In this document: positions 58,012-64,000 of the stretch, in pieces
How the letters are laid out: each line of letters begins with the position of its first letter
Position numbering within the stretch: the first letter of the stretch is position 1
Position numbers and translations under genes: made by a program
Source: Pseudomonas fluorescens
GTDB lineage: Bacteria; Pseudomonadota; Gammaproteobacteria; Pseudomonadales; Pseudomonadaceae
DNA length: 64,000 bases
Assembly: GCF_019212185.1 (NCBI RefSeq)
Contig: NZ_CP078138.1
Location: 1 to 64,000, forward strand
Direction of reading: 5' to 3'
Notes under the pieces: generated by a model
What the model was told of the DNA's origin: nothing
The model's input: only the letters and a program-made list of their open reading frames with translations
The model's database searches: none

Positions 58012-59682
58012 TCAGCTATCCAGCGCCTTGTACTTCTCGCGAAGGTGGTTACGGATCCAAACCGCCGACAGGTTCAAGGTGGCGATCACCAGCACCAGCA
58101 GCAAGGCCGTGGCGTACACCAGCGGTCGTGCGGCTTCGACGTTCGGGCTCTGGAAGCCGACGTCATAGATATGGAAGCCCAGGTGCATGATTTTCTGGTC
58201 CAGGTGCAGGTACGGGTAGTTGCCGTCCAGCGGCAGCGAAGGTGCGAGCTTGACCACACCCACCAGCATCAAGGGCGCCACTTCACCGGCGGCACGGGCC
58301 ACCGCGAGGATCATGCCGGTCATCATCGCCGGGCTGGCCATCGGCAGGACGATCTTCCACAGCGTTTCCGCCTTGGTCGCGCCCAGCGCCAACGAGCCTT
58401 CACGCACCGTGCGGGGAATCCGCGCCAGGCCTTCTTCGGTGGCCACAATCACCACCGGCACCGCCAGCAGCGCCAGGGTGAGCGAGGCCCAAAGCAGGCC
58501 CGGGGTACCGAAGGTCGGCGCCGGCAAGGCTTCAGGGAAGAACAGGCGGTCAACCGAGCCGCCCAGTACGTAGACGAAGAAGCCCAGGCCGAACACGCCA
58601 TAGACGATCGCTGGAACGCCCGCCAGGTTGTTCACCGCGATGCGGATCACCCGGGTCAGGGTGTTCTGTTTGGCGTATTCACGCAGGTACACCGCTGCCA
58701 GCACGCCGAACGGGGTGACGATCATCGCCATGATCAGGGTCATCATCACGGTGCCGAAAATCGCCGGGAAGATCCCGCCTTCGGTGTTGGCTTCGCGTGG
58801 GTCATCGCTGAGGAATTCCCAGACCTTGCTGAAGTAGAAACCGACCTTGGTGAAAGTGCCCATGGCATTCGGCTGGAAGGCATGCACCACCTTGCCCAGT
58901 TCGATTTCGACTTCCTTGCCGTTGCCATCGCGGGCGGTCAGGCTGTCGCGGTTGAACTGTGCGTGCAGCTCGCCGAGGCGCTTCTCGATGTCCTGGTAGC
59001 GGGCATTCAACTCGGCGCGCTCGGACTCCATGTCGGCCTGGGCCGCGGCGTCCAGCTTGCCGTTGAGTTCCAGTTTGCGGCCGTGCAGGCGGATACGCTC
59101 CAGACCGGCGTTGATCGCGCCGATGTCGGACTTTTCCAGGGTCTTGAGTTCGGCCGACAACGTGCTGACCCGCTCGATCCGCGCTTGCAGCTCAGGCCAG
59201 GCAGCTTCGCCTTCGGCGACGATCTTGCCGTCCTGCTTGACGTTGACCAGGTAACCGTAGAAGTTGCCCCACTCGCGACGCTCCAGCGCCATCAACTCCG
59301 GCGGCGTGGTCTGGTCAGTCAGCCACTCGCCGACGATCCAGGTGAAGTCGTTGCCGTTCAGGTCGCGGTTGCCGACCTTGATCAGCTCACGCGTCATGAA
59401 TTCCGGGCCTTCGTTCGGCACCGGCAAGCCAGCACTTTTCAGGCGCTCACGAGGCACCTGCTCTTTCTGCACCACTTCGCCGATGACCACCTGGCTGCCC
59501 TGGCCCGGCACTGCGTACTGGGCATGCACCAGGTCGGCGGGCCAAAAGTGGCCCAGGCCGCGCACGGCAATCACCGCCAGCAGGCCAATGGTCATGATGA
59601 CCGCGATGGCGACCGCGCCACCACTGATCCAGACACCGGGGGCGCCGCTCTTGAACCATCCATTCAGGGAGTTCTGTTTCAC
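58012..59682 (-). CDS. pstA: Phosphate ABC transporter permease PstA (long form)
   Basis: Inner-membrane permease of 556 aa, about 260 residues longer than E. coli PstA. After one N-terminal helix (SGGAVAIAVIMTIGLLAVIA) a large soluble segment (about 60-300) rich in charged coil (ETLEKSDIGAINAGLERIR, then MESERAELNARYQDIEKRL) precedes the permease domain, with the ABC-type EAA-like region VREGSLALGATKAETLWKI near 460. The start is GTG at 59682 with AAAGG upstream. It begins 15 bp after pstC. The extension is typical of Pseudomonas. Confidence 0.95.
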   Translation of the reverse strand: MKQNSLNGWFKSGAPGVWISGGAVAIAVIMTIGLLAVIAVRGLGHFWPADLVHAQYAVPGQGSQVVIGEVVQKEQVPRERLKSAGLPVPNEGPEFMTRELIKVGNRDLNGNDFTWIVGEWLTDQTTPPELMALERREWGNFYGYLVNVKQDGKIVAEGEAAWPELQARIERVSTLSAELKTLEKSDIGAINAGLERIRLHGRKLELNGKLDAAAQADMESERAELNARYQDIEKRLGELHAQFNRDSLTARDGNGKEVEIELGKVVHAFQPNAMGTFTKVGFYFSKVWEFLSDDPREANTEGGIFPAIFGTVMMTLIMAMIVTPFGVLAAVYLREYAKQNTLTRVIRIAVNNLAGVPAIVYGVFGLGFFVYVLGGSVDRLFFPEALPAPTFGTPGLLWASLTLALLAVPVVIVATEEGLARIPRTVREGSLALGATKAETLWKIVLPMASPAMMTGMILAVARAAGEVAPLMLVGVVKLAPSLPLDGNYPYLHLDQKIMHLGFHIYDVGFQSPNVEAARPLVYATALLLVLVIATLNLSAVWIRNHLREKYKALDS

Positions 59683-59697
59683 AGACTTCTACCTTTA

Positions 59698-61983
59698 TTA
59701 AAGCGACGAGTATTTCTTGCGTAGACGCTGACGAATCAGTTCCGCGAGGGTGTTCATGACGAAGGTGAACAGCAGCAGGACCAGGGCCGAGAGGAACAGC
59801 ACCCGGTAGTGGCTGCCGCCGACTTCCGACTCCGGCATTTCCACCGCGACGTTGGCTGCCAGGGTGCGCAGGCCTTCGAACAGGTTCATTTCCATGACCG
59901 GGGTGTTGCCGGTGGCCATCAACACGATCATGGTTTCGCCGACTGCACGGCCCATGCCGATCATCAGCGCCGAGAAAATCCCCGGGCTGGCGGTGAGAAT
60001 TACCACGCGGGTCATGGTTTGCCAGGGCGTGGCACCCAGCGCCAGCGAGCCCAGGGTCAGGCCGCGCGGCACGCTGAATACGGCGTCTTCAGCGATCGAG
60101 TAGATGTTCGGAATCACCGCGAAGCCCATGGCCAGGCCGACCACCAGGGCGTTGCGCTGGTCGTAGGTAATGCCCAGGTCGTGGGAGATCCACATGCGCA
60201 TATCGCCGCCGAAGAACCAGGTTTCCAGGTACGGACTCATGTACAGCGAGAGCCAGCCGACGAAGAGGATCACCGGGATCAGCATCGCGCTCTCCCAGCC
60301 ATCCGGCACTTTCAGGCGAATCGACTCAGGCAGGCGGCTGAAGGTGAAACCGGCGACCAGGATGCCGATCGGCAGCAACATCAGCAGGCTGAAGATGCCC
60401 GGCAGATGCCCTTCCACGTAAGGTGCGAGGAACAGGCCGGCAAAGAAACCGAGGATCACCGTCGGCATCGCTTCCATCAGCTCGATCACCGGCTTGACCT
60501 TGCGGCGCATGCCCGGGGCCATGAAGTAGGCGGTGTAGATCGCTGCGGCGACGGCCAGCGGTGCCGCCAGCAACATGGCGTAGAACGCGGCCTTGAGGGT
60601 ACCGAAGGTCAGTGGCGAGAGGCTCAGCTTGGGTTCGAAGTCGCTGTTGGCCGCGGTCGATTGCCAGACGTATTTAGGCTCGTCGTAGTTTTCGTACCAG
60701 ACCTTGCTCCACAGCGCGCTCCAGGACACTTCCGGATGCGGGTTGTCGAGCAGCAGCGGTTGCAAGGCGCCGCCCTGCTCCACAATCACCCGGTTGGCTC
60801 GCGGCGACATGCCGAACAGGCCCTGGCCTTCGACCACTTGATCCACCAGCAAGGTACGGTGCGCGGTGCTGTGGAATACCCCGAACTTGCCCGATGCATC
60901 CAGGGCAACGAAGCCCTTGCGACGTTCTTCGGCAGTGATTTCAACGATCGGCGCGGTGCCCATCTGAAAGGAGCGAATCAGCTTCAGGCGCTGCTCGCCA
61001 TCCGGGTCGCGGGCCATGAACCACTGGGACAAGCCACCCTTGGAGTTACCGATGATCAGCGAGATACCGCCCACCAGCTGGGCGGCGGCGGTGACTTGGG
61101 CTTCGCCGTCTTCCAGCAGTTTGTAGCGACCGTTGAGGCTCTTCTCGCGCAGGCTGAAAACGTCGGCCTGGGCGCGCCCGTTGATCACGTAGAGCCACTG
61201 CTGGCGCGGGTCGATGAAGATGTTCTTCACCGGCTCGGTCATCTGCGGCAGGTCGATGCGCTGCTGATCACTGGTGACTTCACCGGTCATCATGTTTTCT
61301 TCTTTGGTCAGCGCCAGCACATGCAGGTGAGCACCATTGGAGCCGGCGACCATCAGCGTCGAGTCGCTGGCATTCAGGCTGACGTGCTCCAGCGGGTCGC
61401 CCTCCTCGTCCAGGTCAATCGGCGCTTCGCCGTAGGGGTACTCGATGGCCGGCGAAATGGTTTTCTTGCCGTCCGGGTAGCTGACTTTATAGGTGTGGCG
61501 GAACACCAGGGCCTGACCATTGGACAGGCCGACGATCACCAGCGGAGTGCCCGGCTGGTCTTTGCTGATCGAGGTTACGCGGGTGCCTGCCGGAATTGGC
61601 AGATCGACACGACGCAGCTCGGCGCCACTGTCGAGGTCAAAAAACAGTGCCTGGCCCTTGTCGGAAACCCGCATCGCGACCTGGTTCTGCTCTTCAAGGG
61701 CGATCATCAGCGGTTTGCCGGCGTCCTGCATCCAGGCCGGCGTGAGCTTGTCCTTGGCGGTCAGCTCGGCACCCTGGAACAGCGGGGCAACAACGTAGGC
61801 GAGAAAGAAGAAGATCAGGGTGATCGCGCCAAGCACGGCGAGGCCGCCGATCAGCACGTACCAGCGGGTCAGCCGGTCCTTGAGCGCCCGCAGACGACGC
61901 TTGCGTTGCAATTCAGGCGTATTGAAGTCAATTCGCTTGGGAGGGGAAGTCGTAGTCATTGGGGAATTGGCCAGATCATTCAT
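59698..61983 (-). CDS. pstC: Phosphate ABC transporter permease PstC (long form)
   Basis: Inner-membrane permease of 761 aa, more than twice the E. coli length. After an N-terminal helix (VLIGGLAVLGAITLIFFFLA) comes a periplasmic domain of about 350 residues that looks like a beta-propeller (WD-like repeats such as FFDLDSGAELRRVDLP), then the permease with TFSRLPESIRL and RGLTLGSLALGATPWQ. ATG 61983 is used with AGGG 7 bp upstream. A Pho box lies only 23 bp upstream of that ATG, so the message may be leaderless; see the findings. pstA follows after 15 bp. Confidence 0.94.
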   Translation of the reverse strand: MNDLANSPMTTTSPPKRIDFNTPELQRKRRLRALKDRLTRWYVLIGGLAVLGAITLIFFFLAYVVAPLFQGAELTAKDKLTPAWMQDAGKPLMIALEEQNQVAMRVSDKGQALFFDLDSGAELRRVDLPIPAGTRVTSISKDQPGTPLVIVGLSNGQALVFRHTYKVSYPDGKKTISPAIEYPYGEAPIDLDEEGDPLEHVSLNASDSTLMVAGSNGAHLHVLALTKEENMMTGEVTSDQQRIDLPQMTEPVKNIFIDPRQQWLYVINGRAQADVFSLREKSLNGRYKLLEDGEAQVTAAAQLVGGISLIIGNSKGGLSQWFMARDPDGEQRLKLIRSFQMGTAPIVEITAEERRKGFVALDASGKFGVFHSTAHRTLLVDQVVEGQGLFGMSPRANRVIVEQGGALQPLLLDNPHPEVSWSALWSKVWYENYDEPKYVWQSTAANSDFEPKLSLSPLTFGTLKAAFYAMLLAAPLAVAAAIYTAYFMAPGMRRKVKPVIELMEAMPTVILGFFAGLFLAPYVEGHLPGIFSLLMLLPIGILVAGFTFSRLPESIRLKVPDGWESAMLIPVILFVGWLSLYMSPYLETWFFGGDMRMWISHDLGITYDQRNALVVGLAMGFAVIPNIYSIAEDAVFSVPRGLTLGSLALGATPWQTMTRVVILTASPGIFSALMIGMGRAVGETMIVLMATGNTPVMEMNLFEGLRTLAANVAVEMPESEVGGSHYRVLFLSALVLLLFTFVMNTLAELIRQRLRKKYSSL

Positions 61984-61989
61984 GCGCAC

Positions 61990-62034
61990 ACCCTAGCGAT
62001 CCTGTATGACAGAAAGATGACAATCAAGTGACGC
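61990..62034 (-). promoter_or_regulatory. Pho box and -10 directly upstream of pstC
   Basis: On the minus strand TTGTCAT (62023-62017), CTTT, CTGTCAT (62012-62006) form a near-perfect Pho box, with a weaker third half-site GCGTCAC at 62034-62028. Ten bases on, TAGGGT (61995-61990) fits a -10. The predicted transcript start falls on or next to the pstC ATG at 61983. Confidence 0.7.
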
Positions 62035-62080
62035 AACAAAGCCACCGCCAGTGGGGACTGGCAGTGGGTAAGGAATTTGT

Positions 62081-62181
62081 CGGTAGGAGCGGGCTTTCGC
62101 CTGGGCTGGCTGGCGATGCGGGCAACGCGGTCGGACAGGTGATCCGCGTTGATGCATTCGCCAGCAAGCTGGCTCCTACAG
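62081..62181. repeat. REP doublet in the pstS-pstC gap
   Basis: GTAGGAGCGGGC on the left and GCCAGCAAGCTGGCTCCTACAG on the right (given here as GCCAGCAAGC plus TGGCTCCTACAG) are inverted REP arms around about 60 bp. It separates pstS from the pstC promoter. Confidence 0.75.
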
Positions 62182-62209
62182 AGTCCGGAGCGAGCCCGGG
62201 CTCAATTTA

Positions 62210-63211
62210 TTACTTCTTTGCGACGTTTTCGCCGCCTTCCGACAGACCCAGGTCAGCCAGTGCTTTTGCAGCTACCTTGGCCGGCAGCGGGATGTAGCCG
62301 TCTTTCACCACGACTTCCTGACCCTGTTTGGACAGAACCAGCTTCACGAACTCGGCTTCCAGCGGGGCCAGAGGCTTGTTCGGGGCTTTGTTGACGTAGA
62401 CGTAGAGGAAACGTGACAGCGGGTATTTGCCGTTCAGGGCGTTTTCTTCGGTGTCTTCGATGAAGTCGGTGCTGCCTTTCTTGGCCAGGGCCACGGTCTT
62501 CACGCTGGCGGTCTTGTAGCCGATGCCCGAGTAGCCGATGCCGTTCAGCGAAGAGCTGATCGATTGCACGACCGAAGCCGAGCCAGGCTGTTCGTTGACG
62601 TTCGGCTTGAAGTCGCCTTTGCACAGGGCTTCTTCCTTGAAGTAGCCGTAGGTGCCGGATACCGAGTTACGGCCGAACAATTGCACTGGCTTGTTGGCCA
62701 GGTCGCCGGTCACACCCAAGTCGCCCCAGGTTTTCACGTCAGCCTTGCCACCGCACAGACGAGTCGACGAGAACACCGCGTCAACCTGTTCCATGGTCAG
62801 GTGCTTGATCGGGTTGTCTTTGTGCACGAACACCGCCAGGGCATCGACAGCCACTGGAATGGCGGTTGGCTTGTAGCCGTATTTGGTTTCGAATGCCTGC
62901 AGTTCGTTGTCCTTCATCTTGCGGCTCATCGGGCCCAGGTTAGCGGTGCCTTCAGTCAACGCAGGTGGCGCGGTGGAAGAACCGGCAGCCTGAATCTGGA
63001 TATTTACGTTCGGGTATTCTTTTTTGTAGTTCTCAGCCCACAGGGTCATGAGGTTGGCCAGGGTATCGGAACCGACGCTGGACAAGTTGCCCGACACACC
63101 AGTGGTCTTGGTGTAGCTCGGGATAGCAGGGTCAACAGCGGCCACTGCGTTGGCAGTCGCGACGCCAGCAGCGACAAAGGTCATTGCCGCCATCAAACGC
63201 TTCAGTTTCAT
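62210..63211 (-). CDS. pstS: Phosphate-binding protein PstS
   Basis: Periplasmic phosphate receptor of 333 aa. A signal peptide covers about residues 1-25 ([19 protein letters not shown]). Phosphate-contact motifs: [24 protein letters not shown] and [14 protein letters not shown]. The protein delivers phosphate to PstCA and is usually the most highly expressed gene of the set. Its own Pho box and -10 are at 63252-63296. The REP doublet downstream may stabilise its message apart from pstC. Confidence 0.96.
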   Translation of the reverse strand: MKLKRLMAAMTFVAAGVATANAVAAVDPAIPSYTKTTGVSGNLSSVGSDTLANLMTLWAENYKKEYPNVNIQIQAAGSSTAPPALTEGTANLGPMSRKMKDNELQAFETKYGYKPTAIPVAVDALAVFVHKDNPIKHLTMEQVDAVFSSTRLCGGKADVKTWGDLGVTGDLANKPVQLFGRNSVSGTYGYFKEEALCKGDFKPNVNEQPGSASVVQSISSSLNGIGYSGIGYKTASVKTVALAKKGSTDFIEDTEENALNGKYPLSRFLYVYVNKAPNKPLAPLEAEFVKLVLSKQGQEVVVKDGYIPLPAKVAAKALADLGLSEGGENVAKK

Positions 63212-63251
63212 GCCTTACTCCAGGAAATAGGGGGGACTTGAGTCGGGGCCA

Positions 63252-63296
63252 AGTATCGGCAGGTCGTATGAACACTCTATGACTGGATTGTGACAA
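63252..63296 (-). promoter_or_regulatory. Three-half-site Pho box and -10 of pstS
   Basis: On the minus strand TTGTCAC (63296-63290), CAGTCAT (63285-63279) and TGTTCAT (63274-63268) are each spaced by 4 bp. Exactly 10 bp later GATACT (63257-63252) fits a -10. The start is predicted near 63245, about 34 bp before the pstS ATG. Confidence 0.75.
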
Positions 63297-63304
63297 TTAG
63301 ATGA

Positions 63305-63335
63305 AAGGCCAGCATCCGCGAAGAATGCTGGCCTT
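63305..63335 (-). terminator. Terminator hairpin after the MFS gene
   Basis: AAGGCCAGCAT and ATGCTGGCCTT form an 11-bp stem around CCGCGAAGA. The minus strand continues TTTCATC. It lies 37 bp beyond the MFS stop and directly before the pstS promoter. Confidence 0.7.
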
Positions 63336-63372
63336 CATAGAGAGACAGGCTGGAACTGCGGTTTTCAGCGCC

Positions 63373-64000
63373 TCAACGGCCCTTTTTCCACAGGTAGCCA
63401 CCGACGACGATGCCCACGCCGCAAATGATCGCGACATAGTAGGCCGGGCCCATCTGGCTTTCCTTGAGCAACAGGGTCACGACCATTGGCGTCAGGCCAC
63501 CGAAGATTGCGTACGCCAGGTTGTAGGAGAACGACAGGCCGCTGAAACGCACCACCGCCGGGAAGGCCTTGACCATGACATAAGGCACGGCACCGATCGT
63601 GCCGACCAGCAGGCCGGTCAGCGAATACATCGGGAACAGCCAGTCCGGATGATTGAACAGGCTGTGATAGAAGGTCCACGAGCTCAGCAGCAACAAGGCG
63701 CTGCCGACCACGAACACCCGACCGGCACCAAAGCGGTCAGCCAGTGCACCGGAGATCACGCAACCCAGGCTGAGGAACACGATCGCCAGGCTGTTGGCCT
63801 GCAACGCGGTGGTGGCCGGGAAGTGGTAGACGGTCTGCAGCACGGTCGGGGTCATCAGGATAACCACGATGATCCCGGCCGACAGTAGCCAGGTCAGCAG
63901 CATCGAGATCGCAATCGCCCCGCGATGGTCACGCAGCACCGCACGCAGCGGCACTTCTTCGGCCAGGGCCTTGCGCTGTTGCAGTTCGGCGAATACCGGG
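63373..64000 (-). CDS. MFS transporter, MHS/ProP type (3' part only)
   Basis: The frame is open to the end of the window, so only the C-terminal ~209 residues are seen. They contain about five or six hydrophobic helices with MHS-type motifs (ALADRFGAGRVFVVGSALL, then LAYAIFGGLTPMVVTLLL) and a short basic C-terminus (YLWKKGR). P. aeruginosa PA5370, next to pstS, is the same kind of transporter. Such proteins move organic acids or osmolytes; the substrate is unknown. The N-terminus lies beyond base 64000. Confidence 0.85.
   Translation of the reverse strand, partial: PVFAELQQRKALAEEVPLRAVLRDHRGAIAISMLLTWLLSAGIIVVILMTPTVLQTVYHFPATTALQANSLAIVFLSLGCVISGALADRFGAGRVFVVGSALLLLSSWTFYHSLFNHPDWLFPMYSLTGLLVGTIGAVPYVMVKAFPAVVRFSGLSFSYNLAYAIFGGLTPMVVTLLLKESQMGPAYYVAIICGVGIVVGGYLWKKGR

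Noticed and set aside
58045..59724. Long plus-strand frame opposite pstA, and a similar 740-codon frame opposite pstC (59809-62031)
   Set aside because: Rich in His, Gln and Arg as expected for antisense of high-GC membrane-protein genes; pstA and pstC are unambiguous.

Overview
The window is ordinary-looking chromosome of a fluorescent-group Pseudomonas. This is read from the high-GC coding, near-identity of several products to well-known Pseudomonas proteins (Crc, AlgC, OxyR, SpoT, the long PstC and PstA), gene order resembling the P. aeruginosa PA5296-PA5370 block, and REP-type palindromes (CTGTAGGAGC ... GCTCCTACAG) between genes. No plasmid, prophage, insertion sequence, CRISPR array, rRNA or tRNA gene was seen.

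Layout. 1-5.9 kb: rep helicase, xpt, a CoA hydrolase/transferase, cytochrome c5 and the polyamine regulator pauR. 6-9.4 kb: D-alanine catabolism (dadA-ridA-dadX, with divergent Lrp-type dadR). 9.4-17.5 kb: a polyamine-type FAD oxidase, a MocR regulator, a phospholipase D-like lipoprotein, an MFS transporter and the aldehyde dehydrogenase kauB. 17.7-21.3 kb: a cupin protein, two small I78-inhibitor-like proteins, ribosomal proteins L33 and L28, and a peptide-binding protein. 21.3-28 kb: radC, coaBC-dut-algC-argB, pyrE and crc. 28-36.4 kb: gltS, a DUF4870 protein, rph, yicC-gmk-rpoZ-spoT-ridA and a lipoprotein. 36.4-44.3 kb: an epimerase-like protein, exbB-exbD-tonB, oxyR-recG and an HDOD protein. 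44.3-50.3 kb: a lower-GC delta-60 repeat gene, an SCP2-like protein, HU, rubredoxin and its reductase, ubiC-ubiA and a small secreted protein. 50.4-63.3 kb: the phosphate regulon (phoB-phoR, then on the other strand pstS, pstC-pstA, pstB, phoU) with a CNNM/CorC protein, an M23 peptidase and a response regulator in between. 63.4-64 kb: the 3' part of an MFS transporter that runs off the window.

How the genes work together. DadA makes an imine/keto acid from D-amino acids, the overlapping RidA can hydrolyse the imine, and DadX supplies D-alanine from L-alanine. PauR, the FAD oxidase and KauB form a scattered polyamine-degradation set around the dad genes. SpoT, RpoZ and Gmk sit together in a (p)ppGpp/GTP block. 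PhoB-type promoters with the same geometry can be read upstream of phoB, pstS and pstC, so the phosphate transporter is likely transcribed from at least two PhoB-dependent starts.

No clearly new biological system is present. The items most worth a second look are the predicted leaderless pstC promoter, mobile repeats in three gaps of the pst cluster, a lower-GC delta-60 repeat gene, a CoA-transferase C-terminus encoded by a REP-like element, and the tandem I78-like genes, the first of which has a strong Shine-Dalgarno sequence facing no standard start codon.
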